Source: Montifringilla adamsi (Eukaryota > Chordata > Aves > Passeriformes > Passeridae). Taken from it: a stretch of DNA of 64,000 bases. Below the pieces are notes generated by a model, which was given only the letters and a program-made list of their open reading frames with translations, searched no databases and was not told the DNA's origin. Where the stretch lies: contig JAGGNK010000002.1 in NCBI GenBank assembly GCA_017590115.1, positions 17,975,264 to 18,039,263 on the forward strand, given 5' to 3'. Position 1 is the first letter of the stretch, and each line of letters starts with the position of its first letter. Of this stretch, positions 1-11,230 are shown one piece after another. The position numbers were made by a program, and so were the translations under genes.

Positions 1-287
1 AATAGGGAATTATTAGGAAAAGAGAATTGTTATTAAACAGGGAATTGTTGTGAAACAACTAATCGTTATTAAATAGGGAATTATTAGGAAAAGAGAATTG
101 TTATTAAATAGGGAATTGTTAGGAAAAGATAATTGTAATTAAATAGGTAATTGTTACGAAAGAGATAATTGTTATTAAATAGGTGATTGTTAGGAAAGGA
201 TAATTGTTATTGAATAGGTAATTGTTGTGAAACAGAGAATAGTTATCAAATAGGTAATTGTTATGAAACAGATAATTGTTATTAAAT
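1..287. repeat. 35/36-bp AT-rich minisatellite, about 8 copies
   Basis: About eight head-to-tail copies of a 35- or 36-bp unit are visible. Each begins near ATAGGTAATTGTT, continues with a GAAA(A/C)AG segment and ends in AATTGTTATTAA. Copies differ by single substitutions and 1-bp indels, so the array is diverged. It begins at the first base of the window and probably extends to the left. On the reverse strand it gives an Asn/Tyr/Leu/Phe-rich open frame (119-340), which is a by-product of the repeat. Confidence 0.93.
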
Positions 288-1959
288 ACATAATACCAGA
301 GATGCAGGCTTGTGCTGGTGTTTGACAGGATTCTGGGCACTGCAGCATTAATTAATTAGTGCTGTCATTAGGCTGCTGCCTCTTGCCAGTCTGACAGCAG
401 CAATGCAGCAGCTCAGGAGATGGTGACATCAAAAAAGCACTTGGGTACAGCATTGTTCAGTTTTAAAAATGGGTTTTGGTAAAGCACACTTAAACCCACC
501 CAAACCATATCTGCAGAAATGATTTAGAGTCTGCATGAGTCTTTTCCCATTAATTTTTCAGGAGACAGGCAAAGTGGATAAATTATCTTCAAATTGGGAT
601 TTAGTTGTCTAAGTAACTTGTTACTTACTCAAACTTTTAATTAACTAAACTGTTCTCTTTATAATTCATATTGAGCAATTTCCTGCAGCAGTATTTTACA
701 GGTGAAAATCCATGGGCTGCTGATTTACTGAATGAGAAATAAAATATGAAGACGATGACTTGTAAAAAGATTTTAATTTATTGTTTTTTCATTTCACTTG
801 AGGATGCCCTTACTTTTTGTCTGTGCAATTCCAATTTTTCCTAAAAGCATTATTTTATGAAAAAAAATTGGCATATTGAAACTTTCTTAAGCTGTAAAGT
901 TATTTAAAGGAATTTCAGGATATTCCACATGGAACAAAAAACTACTCAAACACCAGTTTTAAGGGTTTTATTATGATGCCAAAAAGAAATATTTTAGTAA
1001 AAATAACAGTAATATTAAAAAAAAAAATCCAGAAGGAAACCCTTGAAAGAGCAAAAGTTTGAAGAAGTCTTGTAATGTCCTAAAAAAGAAATGCTGGTTC
1101 TTTGAAGGGGAAATCAAAGCATTTCTTCTTGTGATAACCTGTATTTTCCTCTTATTTGTTTCATCATTAGAGATTTTCTAAGGTATTTTCTAGTGCATTT
1201 CCACTGCATCACGTTGCATTCTGAACATGGTTTATATTTCCAGAAGAACCTGAACGTTTTCTCTGAAGTGGCTTGTGAGATCCACCTGAATTTCCCTCGT
1301 TCTTGTGCCACTCTCAAAAGAAATGAACGTGAGTCTCCCTAACAGGGAAATTTCCCTTTTATTGCTATAAATCTTATATCCATTTTGTTCCATAGAGTGT
1401 TATTAAAAATGGTCAGCGTTATATCATTCCAGTAAGAGAGGATTATTCATTTTTGCCACCCAATCCTGCCAATTTAACCCTTCCTCCGTTCCTTTACAAA
1501 CGTGCCCTCGAGGCAGAGCTTGTTGGATTCTTTGGGGTTTCCCTTTCCGAGGTCTGACATTTCATTTTGTAATTCAGTTCAGGCCGCTCCAGTTCCTTAT
1601 CGCTTTGTAAATGTCAGATTTGCAAAATGCACGCAGAGCTTTATGGAAACGTGAACAGTTTAAGTTTGTGTCATCTCATCATTCTGTCGTTCTTACACCC
1701 CTCACTCGTTGGGTTTTCCTCCTGTCTGAATTTCAGCCCCCCTGGGTTCCCATTTCTCCTTGCATCCCTCTATTTGCTGACTCTGAATTTAAAATATGTG
1801 GCATTTTCCCAGACACCTCTTGTTGTCACTTTTAACGTGGAGCCAGAGGAGAATTTGGGTGAGAAGGAATCTCCAGAGGTCTCCAGGAGCAGCCTAAACC
1901 TGCACTTTCTTGTGGAAATGATGATTTTTAACAGCAGGGAAACTTAAATTAATCACATT
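288..1959. other. Unique AT-rich noncoding sequence
   Basis: No gene is recognised. The part just after the minisatellite (about 340-440) contains ATTAATTAATTAG followed by a CAG-rich stretch. It looks like ordinary single-copy DNA that could contain homeodomain-type sites, but nothing shows function. Short overlapping frames at 1611-1947 have no recognisable domain. Confidence 0.6.
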
Positions 1960-2570
1960 AATCTCGTAATAGTGCTACCTGGACACATCAAATTAGGGAT
2001 TAATTGAAATAATTTTTGTTATATTACTTAATTTAGAGCTGGAAAATCAGGCAAATTGGACATAATTATGATAAAGAAATAGTAAATAAAACATTGTTCT
2101 GTGTCAATTAGGAGACTATGTAACATTCTTAGCTGCTAATAATGAACCATAATGCAAATGGAGTAGACTTTTAAAAATTATTCTCCAAATTCCCTCTGTA
2201 CCAACTCAAGAACAGATAATGGCAACATCAAATATATTTTCCTTATATTTTTCTTAATGCATTTCCTACTGTAATGTCTGAACATTTACACATTTAGACA
2301 TAATAAATAACTTTAATTTCATAGAAAGATGGAGCTTCCACTCCAAGGTGGCATTTTTTTAGCAAATAAATGTAATAGATTTTTGTGCTTGCTTTATTAT
2401 CTAAGTGCCTCTTTATCTATTAAATACTTGACGTGCCATTTGCTGCTAAGTTATTGATAATTGTATAGACATTTTTATAACGATACAGAACAAAACACGA
2501 CTGTGCAGAGTCTGCAAGGGGCTGCTGCAACATAAAACATATAATGAGCTAATGGATTCGAATTAATCAC
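1960..2570. other. AT-rich block, candidate conserved noncoding DNA
   Basis: This is unique, very AT-rich sequence without simple repeats. It contains many TAATTA/AATTAG-type cores and a perfect octamer ATGCAAAT at 2152-2159, the classical POU-factor site. Such composition is common in conserved noncoding elements near developmental genes, but one sequence cannot show conservation. There are no coding signs. Confidence 0.25.
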
Positions 2571-2820
2571 TGAATTAGTGAGGGAAAAATAAAGAGACTG
2601 GCAAGAAGATGCCATAAAAATGTGTTCCCTTCAGTGCTGGGAAGGCTGTGGAGGCAGGAGCATCCGTTCTCAGGTGTTTGTATCCTTTGTGGTTGCTTCT
2701 TTTTGGGGACTTTTTTATTTCTGCAGGAGTTTTGCTCTGGCCCCACTCTGTGTTCAGAGAGAACATATTTCAGACAGCTGAAATTTTGAGCAACAAAGTC
2801 AGTCCTGTTTCAAAAAGGGA

Positions 2821-2900
2821 AGAGGTGGAAAGGTGTAAAGAGGTGGAAAGGTTTAAAGAGGTGGAAAGGTGCAAAGGGAATAGATACAAAGGGAATAGAT
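2821..2900. repeat. Short 18-bp plus 15-bp tandem repeat
   Basis: Three copies of an 18-bp purine-rich unit (AGAGGTGGAAAGGTGTAA and two variants) cover 2821-2874. Two copies of a 15-bp unit beginning AGGGAATAGAT follow at 2875-2900. Both periods are multiples of three, so the frame at 2648-3070 stays open and shows a repeated Val-Glu-Arg-Cys/Phe-Lys pattern. Nothing else suggests it is coding. Confidence 0.9.
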
Positions 2901-2905
2901 TGGGG

Positions 2906-4267
2906 TGTGCAGTTTTTCTTTCACAATTAACTGAATATAACCACTCCAAGTGTGTTTGTTTAGCTTTAGACTTCAAAGCACATCGGTTTGTTCTGAAATG
3001 CCAGCAGATGGAGAGTTCCTTTTGGTGTATCAGGAGAGTGGGTTGGACTGAAAACCTGAGTCAAAGCTGATGCTCTCTGACACGGAGGAAACAGGATGGG
3101 TTTTGATGCTGTGCCCCACCAGCAGACACATTTTATTCCTGTTGTTACCCACCTCTGTCTTTCAATAATTATGACTAGGGAGGCAGAAAAATTTTGATTT
3201 TCCTTTTGCTTTCTGAGCTTTCAAATTCTTTTTGCCCCGGGCAAAAAAATTCTTTTCCTTAGCTTCTGATTAATATACTGTACTAACAAAACTCCAAAGA
3301 ATAAAGTGAGTTGGGGGGGGTCAAGGAATTAAAGCAGCCCCAGCTGTTTGGGGTTTTTCCAGTGACTCCTGATGTCCTGACTCCCCTGTCAGCACACCCA
3401 GAGCAGCTTGGGCAGGGACTGGAATCCTGAAATCCTTCCCATATCCAAACTCCAGCACCTTTCACTGGAGCTGCAAGGAAAGAGCTACAGCTTGATTAAA
3501 CCTCTCTAGGATTATATTTCAAGTCTACAGCTCTGAAAGGTGAGTAATAATATAATGAGTAATTAAATATGTGAATTAAAAGGCGAACCTCACACCGTGG
3601 GCTGAACCTGTTCAGGTTTTGCAGATTGTTTGAAAGGGAAAGGTCATTTATTAGCGAGCTCTTTTTGCCTCTGTTAGGTTTCAAAAATCAAATACCAACC
3701 TAAGAAAAGGATAATTTTATAGCTCACTTCTGGAATGAAAACTACCATTCCCAATTGTATGTGAAATGATTTCAGTGGTGAGTGTAATCACACTTAGTGA
3801 TCTCCACTGCCATTCTGTACAGGTTGGAGTGGCTAGAAAAATGTTTATGTTGATAAAGGGGAATAAATGCCATGTCCTATAATTGCAACATTTCATCCAG
3901 ATAAAATACAATAATGGGAACAATATGGGATGAATATTGCATCTTCATTACGAAAATCTTGAGGGTACCAAATAAAAAGAGAGCAATTAAAAATATCCTC
4001 TGGATTGCTGCAGTGTGTTTGACTCTACAGTGGCACAGTGTAAGGGTTTGAAAATTTGATGTGATTCCCTAAAACTGATTGTTTTGGGATATTTTCCCCT
4101 CTTTCCTCCCCACCAATACCTGCGTGGGATTTTTTTGCAGGAAAGGCAATGGCTGGAAGGACAGCTCAAGGTGCTGTCTTGCAGCTGCTGTTGGTTGGTG
4201 TTTCTGTAAGGGCATTACAGTAAACCCCCACATCTGGCTGTGTTAACCTGGGCCTTGTCTTTTTCAG
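2906..4267. other. Unique sequence, no gene seen
   Basis: Mixed AT-rich single-copy sequence with a short G run near 3310. No repeat family, open frame or RNA gene is recognised. Confidence 0.6.
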
Positions 4268-4404
4268 GGCTCAATTCCTTCAGTGGCACATGGCACAGCT
4301 GTGGGCATAAATTGGGAGTACCAGTGGAATGATGGAATCTTTGCCAATAGAAACTCTGTCAAAGTCTCCTTGTGGTAATTCCTTGTATTTGATGCATGTC
4401 ACTG
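4268..4404 (+). other. Stretch bounded by strong splice-like signals, weak exon candidate
   Basis: The block is preceded by a good acceptor-like sequence (pyrimidine tract ending TTTTTCAG at 4267). It ends at a near-perfect donor, CTG followed by GTAAGTGAG at 4405. All three forward frames contain a stop inside the 137 bp; the longest, from the first base, runs 36 codons before TAA. It is therefore not an internal coding exon. It could be a noncoding RNA exon, but such signal pairs also occur by chance in 64 kb. Confidence 0.12.
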
Positions 4405-6836
4405 GTAAGTGAGATCTCTATTACACTGAAATTCTCTCCTCATATTCTCATCCCTGCTTATTACAAATACCAGGGGGACACAAGGCATAAGAGGTTCTGA
4501 TTTTCACCTTTGTATTTACATGAATGGAGGATACTTTTTAATGCCAAATTTTGCTGAGAACAAATCCAGCTACAAGGGATTTTTGTGTCTGAAAAGAATC
4601 CCTGTAACTTGAAAATGCTCAGTCTGTTACAAAAGAAATAGAAAAGTTCCATATGAATAAATTCCAAATTTAGGAAGTGTTGTGACAGCTGAAGTCCAAG
4701 GGAATATGGTGACTTTTTATTTTGCTTGAATTTTTGTTGTGGTTTAACCCCACCTGCCAACAGCTTTACAGGATCTTCTTTCCTGGGAATTTGGGAATTT
4801 GCACATCAGTGATTCTGAGTGAGGTGATTGCACTGTGTGACCAAACTGCTCATATTCACTGAGTAATCCAGGTAAATCATTATATTCTCTGCTGAAATCA
4901 TAGCTTAGAATTAAGTTAACAACCCTTTGTTCAGAGCTCCCTCTGCCAAATGCACAAAGTCAATTTGGCACTGAACACAGCAAACATTGTGACTGGGTGT
5001 CGTGGAAATTTGGCTCCACAGCAGAGGGGTTCCTGCAGCTCGGTTTCACAGCTCAGGCCAGGAGCTGCAAAGAATTGAAAATCTGCTCCCAGTTTGGTGA
5101 GATGATCTGAAATCCCCCCCTCAGTCAGTCTGATGCCCAAGCCACGAGAATCCAGTCTTCCATCAGTTTATCAAATAGGAATTTAATTAATCTTTAATAA
5201 GTTCTGATGGTGGTGATGACTCAGAACATCTGGCAGTTAATTGGATCTGTGACTTCTGTGTATTTTAACAGAACTTCTAATGGGGTTTCTTTTACAACAT
5301 CTGGATTTGGAGTGCAATTTCAGTAGCGTGTGCTGGATCTCATTCATAAAACATCCACGAAGGGTATCAGTGAGCATAGGAAATTAAAACTTTGATAACT
5401 TCTTTTATGTTGATTTAAACTTCCACTTTTTATTGATGGGGCAGTTTCTTTTTTTATTAATTTTAGGTTTAGCATCAGATTTCTACATGATCATTCACTT
5501 GTGAAAACGAAGGGTAGACTGGTGTGTGGTATTCTTGGAAAACTTAATTCTCAAGCATTTTTTTTCATACAATCTCTTCTACTTCAAGATTACCACACCT
5601 CAACAGAAGTATGAGAGTTTTACTCTCTGCAGACTTTCTCTACTATTTTTCTATAGCTCTAAATTTAGTCACCAAGGTAAATAAGGTCATATTTTTTAAA
5701 ATTGTGATGATAATGATAAGTAAATATCATCCAGCACAACTTTTAGCCCCGTCACAATCTAGTGATTCCTACACTAACTCTTTAATCTCTATTAGCACTT
5801 GTGTTGTTGTTAGTGAATAAATTATTATTAATGCAATCAAACAGAAACTTTATCCATCCTTACAAAATTACAGCTCATTTCCTCTGGCCCTTGCTGGCCC
5901 CTCGTGTGTGGAACTCGCTCAGATTTCACAGGGACAGCTGGAAAAAGGAAAAACCTTCTCCAGCCTAGGGAATGGATGGGAGCGCTGCTAGAAACAAAAG
6001 CAATTTATCAAATGGCCCAGCTGTTCCCTGGGTGTTAATAATGATCCTTTTTATTTGGGTGCTGTTTGGTATTGATAGCTAATTAACTCCCTTCTACAGC
6101 AGCCAGCAATCTGCCTTTGGAGAACGGAGGAAACTGATGCAGATTGAATTAGAAGCTGTTAAATACATAGAAAAAAGTCAGTTAATTTACTGTAGAACAG
6201 TTATTAGCAAAGCACTGAGAGATATTTCCAGGTGTTTTTTTCTGTTACCGTGTCTTTATTTTTTTAAATTTTACTTAAAGTGCTGAGTATAAAAACTTTC
6301 ACAAGTTACAGAAACTCCCAAAATATCATTTGCCTCTTAATAACTTTGAAGAAATGGAGTATTTTCAAGGTCAGATTAAGAAACTGTTTCCACTATTAAT
6401 GCTGAAGTGTTGATGTACAGGTCACGTTTTGTAGCACATGCATTAAAAATTTCTGCTGAAGGAAATCTTTTGCTGTTTTTCCTCTTGCATTCCTTTGAAG
6501 GGAGCAGTTTTTGCTCAGAAAAGGAGAATTCTGGCATTGTCAGTTGAATGTAGTGAAATGAGGAATGCTGGTTCAGGAAACAGCCTTCCACTGGAGATGG
6601 AAATTAGGAAAGATTTGCTGAATGTTTGTTCACAGGTCCTACTCGAACTCCATGGTAATATTCTGCAGGTGCCTTCCCCCCACAGGTTTTGGAATTTAGG
6701 TTATACAATTTTAGAATATCAGTTACTGCTTGTTTTGGAGGACACTACCAATTAAAGGAAATTAAGAGAATTTTTAGGTTTCCTAATAGGAAAAAAGCCC
6801 AGATAATTTGGATGCTCGAGCTGTTCTAAACCACTT
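4405..6836. other. Unique AT-rich sequence, no gene seen
   Basis: Single-copy AT-rich DNA with homopolymer runs. Short frames at 4461-4760, 4931-5140 and 5611-5820 show no recognisable domain and no codon bias suggesting a gene. Confidence 0.6.
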
Positions 6837-6853
6837 TGTTGTTGTTGTTGTTG
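6837..6853. repeat. Short (TTG)n microsatellite
   Basis: Five to six uninterrupted TTG triplets. The tract is short and probably little variable. Confidence 0.85.
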
Positions 6854-6854
6854 C

Positions 6855-7532
6855 TTTTCCTTCCAGTAAACTTTTTGAACCAGTATCAATTATTTCAGTT
6901 TGATGCTTCCAATTTTTCCAGAAATTGCAATTTGGTGGGAACTAATATAAAATTTTTCTTTGATGTGGTTGTTTTCAACTGATGGATTTTCTGCTTCTTT
7001 TTATTCTTAGCTCTTGCTTGCTGTACATCCTCAGCAGAGGCACTTTAGGGTAAATGTTCTACAAAGATTGCTACATTTATACAGTCTTGTGAAATGATGT
7101 CTTACAGTTTTCCCATTTGTAAAATATGTGATAAAACTGCTCATATAAGAATTTTGGAACCTTATTGTTTGAAAGCATTTGTTAATCTTTAGAGGAGTCT
7201 TTCTTCCCATTACAGATAACAGATGTAAGGGACAGGAGGCCTTGGTACTGATTTGTTTTATCTGCAGTGAGCCTCTTTCAAAACTCCTTTTTTGAGGAGC
7301 ACATATGTGATTGCTTCTGTTGTGATATCCCTGGGCAGATGAGGTGGGCGTGGGAAAGCAAAGCAGGAGGGAGAAATCTGGGAATCTGCTGCTGGGAGAT
7401 TGCTGCCCTGCTGGGGAGGTCCTGCTGGCCTGGGGGATTTGCCTGGCAGAGCTGGGCCTGGCACCTGATTTTGGCTGCTCTGCCCGTGGGTGGAATGGGG
7501 AAGTGGGTCTTGTATTCGGGAAAAGTCAAATT
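6855..7532. other. Unique sequence grading into a GC-richer block
   Basis: The first 450 bases are AT-rich. From about 7330 the sequence becomes G-rich up to the CR1 tail at 7533. Overlapping frames at 7258-7799 on both strands run into the CR1 and are not genes. Confidence 0.55.
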
Positions 7533-7712
7533 TCACAGAATCCTGGAATGGTTTGGGTTGGGAGGGACCTTGAAGCCCATCCAGTGCCAGCCCTCCCATG
7601 GCAGGGACACCTTGCACTGTCCCAGGTGCTCCAAGCCCTGTCCAGCCTGGGCTGGGACACTTCCAGGGATCCAGGGCAGCCTGGATTTCCACCTCTCTGT
7701 CCTGCCCCCAGG
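7533..7712 (-). mobile_element. CR1 LINE 3'-end fragment
   Basis: The forward strand starts TCACAGAATCCTGGAATGG and continues with GGTTTGGGTTGGGAGGGACC, then CATGGCAGGGACACC and a CCAGCCTGG...CTTCCAGGGATCCAGGG segment. This is the order seen in the reverse complement of avian CR1 3' ends, so the element lies on the minus strand. It is strongly 5'-truncated, as most CR1 copies are, and lacks the reverse transcriptase. CR1 retroposes by target-primed reverse transcription. The left boundary is fairly sharp; the right one is diffuse. The family was recognised from memory, not by alignment. Confidence 0.88.
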
Positions 7713-10700
7713 CAGAGAGACAGCACTAGCAAAATAAATGAGTCCTTGTCACCCCCTGAGTGTACCAAAATGCTTCTAGCCCCAGCACAGTCCTTCTAGT
7801 TCTGCTCACCAGCAAGAAAATATTCAAATGTTATTCCAGTATTCAAATGGCAGGTTGTTTGTTTGTGTATTATTTAATTCTCGCTGACTTTAAGGCAAGA
7901 TAATGTTTCTATCTCTGAAGTTTAATAGCACAAGTGGGTGTTAATTCTGATGGAGTTCAAGAGCAATAAAATGCTGCTAGAATTCCACTGAATAGCAACC
8001 TGCTGTAAATTTTAGTCATGCAGTGCTGGTATCAAACAGAATGAGCAGCCAGGCTGCAGATGAGAGATTGAAACCACTTTGAACACATCTCAATTGGCAA
8101 TCATTAAAGAGGCATTTCTACTGATTTTGCATCTGGTATTCAAACAGAATTCCTAGTTCTGAAAATGTGGAATATAAGTGGCTTTTATAAGGCAGGTAAT
8201 CTATTGGATTTGATTGTAACTTTAGTTGAAAACCCCTATCAAGAATATAAGCATGAAGAAAAATGGATTATCTCTATAATTCTCTCTGAAAACACAACTC
8301 AGTGTGAATTTGTAAACATTGAACTACCTACAAGTCAACGGAAAATGTTCTGCAGGTTTCAAATGCCTCATTACTTTTATTTCAGGGCTGATATTTTGTT
8401 TTATTGGGCTTCAAGGTTTCTACTCTCTGACCAACGTATCAACCCAGAAAACCACTGCAAATGTCATCCTGGCTTTGAGATTGCCACATTTTACTCAGAA
8501 ATGTACCTTTCAGTGAGTACTCGAGTCCTCCTTGTTTGCCTCAAGTGAGTATCACAGCGGAAGGGAATTAAGGTTAAATTCAAATACTTGTCTGAAAGCA
8601 GCCTGGAGATGGAAACAGGAGGGGGAATTTCCTTTCCATTCAGTGACTTGGAAGTGTGGAGAATCATGGAAAAAATGAATACAGGAAAACAAATACCAAG
8701 AAGTTTCTCTTTTAGCACGTGCCTGAGTGGGTTTGTGATATTGTGAATCGCTCACTAGAGGTGTGCTGTCTAAAACAGAACCAGCATTTTTTCCTGATTT
8801 TTCTAGACATAACACAACCTTTTCCAGAGCTTCCTGAGGCCAGCTTTTGTTGTTTCTGCTCCTCACAGTATTAATTGCTCCTCTTTGCTTTGCTGCTCTT
8901 CACAAGAAAGCAGAAGTCAGAAAGAATCATTTCAACTCAGCTGGGAGACAAAAAATAATTCTTAAGCAGCTTATTCATTATATTTAATAAATCTCCAAAT
9001 AGTATTTACTAGAGATTGGTTATGGTCTTGTGTTCTTATATAATTTGTAAAAAAACCCCAACAAATAAGTGTCTTAAAATTGCTACTTCCAAGGCAGTTC
9101 TGAGGCAGCTCCTTCTGGGGGAGATGTTTAGAGAGCAGGTTGCTTACATGAGCCCTTCCTTTGTGAATTAATTGGGTTGATACAGAAACATCAAAACAGA
9201 TTAAGAAAACCTGCCACGGTTTTTTCCATCCAGACTCTGTGACCCTTGTTTGGTAGGAAGTTCTGTGGAGGTTTTAAGATATGTCTGTGCAATTCAGCAT
9301 ATCCATATTTGTAAGGCTTTGCATCAGATGGAGGAAAAGCAGGCAGTGACAAGATTTGCAGGGTGTAGAGTGTATATAATCTGACGTTTTCAGGACACGG
9401 ATTTTAACTAATTTACACCATCAAGCCACACTACTTAAATTCGTGACAGCAAACCATCTTCAAATTTTATATGGGAATGTCTTCACTTTACAGATCTAAG
9501 ATCCATCAGCGTGGTTCTGCAGAAGTTAATCTCCTTTTTCCCTTCCACGTTGCGGCTGAGGATCACTTTTGTTCTTGCTGTTGGTGCCACCTTTGCTCTT
9601 TTTCATGTCCAAGAGCTCACCTGGGCTTGTCAAGGTTCCTCCCTTTCACACAGAGTCCACAAATTATCCATGCATGGATTAAACTGGCTTTTGGTCAGCA
9701 GCAGATTAGTTGGCGAGTTGGAATAAGAATTACTGTGGGTAAAAATTTGCGCATATTTCAATGTATAAATTTCAAATACTAAAAATCCAGCATCAGAGAT
9801 GTGAAATGTCAATAATTATTTGAAGTTTCTGAAACATGCCGTTATATGTTTTATAATTAAAAACCAAAGTCCTTTACTGATACATCTGTTTCCTTTAAGC
9901 TAAATTTCACCCCTCCCAAGGATACTATTTGGATTTTTTCCTTAATGCAAAATTCCCTTCCAGCTTTAGAATCTGTTTTATTTATACCCCTGTTGTTTTA
10001 TGGGTGAATATTTAAATTGTCGTGCTGACTAAGCAGGATCAATATCTGCCTTTACTGCTGCTGCGGTGAAATGTTCCTTATTTACAGCAGCTGCTCCTCG
10101 TGAGCTCCTGAGGATAATTTCCCTGTGGATGCAGCAGTCACTTCCACACCTCTTCTGTGCAATTCCTGCCTCTGTCCTGGGCTGCACCCTGAGCTTCACA
10201 GTGCCAGCAGCTTTGTTTGAGCTGGCCTTGTGTGGAAACCTCTGAACCAGCCATCCACCTGTTTATTTATGCTGTTTGTCCACTCCTGTTTATTTATTTC
10301 ACTGTGAATTGCATCTCACTTCATGTGGGCGGTTTGTAACTCGTATGGACTAGAGGAAAAGTGTTGTCAGGCACTGCATGGGTTAGCTGGGCTAACACCA
10401 AGGCAGGGTTTTGCTCCTCACAAGCTCCGTGCTAAAATGACAAGCTTTCCCTGTGATGTGCTACAGAAGAGTGAACTGCACTTTAGGGCATTAATTAAAA
10501 AAGATTCCTCTGATGCTTTCATAATATTATCTAATGTTATGGTTAAAATCTTTATGCTCGTCAGAGAAATTGAAATTTTATATTTTATCTAAGAATAAAC
10601 ACTTGAGCTGAAACATTGAGGAAGACAGGCACACAAAACTACCCCAAGCTGCCCAACACTGAAAAATCCCCCAGTGCTCCTCTGGCTCAGCTTTCCTGCC

Positions 10701-10854
10701 AGCTCTGGGATTCCCTTCCTTAGCAGGGGCTGCAGGCAGGCTGGGGGGCAAAGGGGATGGCATTGATGTGCTTGGGTTTGTCCAGAGCCCCCCACAGCAA
10801 AACAGCCCCAAGGAAACCCCACCAGGTCCTGCTGGCTGTGAGGATTTTGAAGGA
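7713..10854. other. Unique AT-rich sequence, no gene seen
   Basis: Mostly single-copy AT-rich DNA, with a GC-richer part at 10620-10850 that matches no repeat I know. A 127-codon forward frame at 8165-8548 and a 104-codon reverse frame at 8552-8866 have no recognisable domain or supporting signals and are judged chance frames. Confidence 0.55.
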
Positions 10855-11230
10855 AGGCAAGACAGAACCTCTGAGTTGTTTCTGATGATGGGATTTATTT
10901 TTCTTCTCTTCTACACAGGCAGGAAGGGTGAGTTCAGCTCACATCTTCACTGCATGGCTCACAAGGCCAAAAGACCCTTAGTTACAAGACCTTTTATGGA
11001 TTTATTGACCAATAAAACACTGCCAACAAGGATATTTGTGGTTTTGACCCAATCCTTAAATATTTTGTCTTACGGACCCATGCTACAGTGGGAGCTTTTT
11101 AGCCAATCATGTTATGAGACACAAACTCACAGTACTGCATTCTAAACTCTTTGTTTACCTTTGTAGCTACTTTTACTTTTTCTACATCCTAAACTCTAAA
11201 ACTCCAAACTTTCCTTAGCTTAACATGCCT
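10855..11230. mobile_element. Probable solo LTR relic of an endogenous retrovirus
   Basis: The stretch has an LTR-like regulatory make-up. CCAAT pentamers occur near 11009, 11048 and 11102. AATAAA polyadenylation signals occur on the forward strand near 11011 and on the reverse strand at 10894-10899 and 11001-11006. The general sequence resembles passerine LTRs as I remember them. No internal viral gene is adjacent, so it would be a solo LTR. Termini and target-site duplication could not be fixed, similarity may continue to about 11345, and orientation is ambiguous. It could instead be unrelated promoter-like unique DNA. Confidence 0.42.

Noticed and set aside
8165..8548. 127-codon forward open frame
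   Set aside because: AT-driven codon content and no recognisable domain; judged random.
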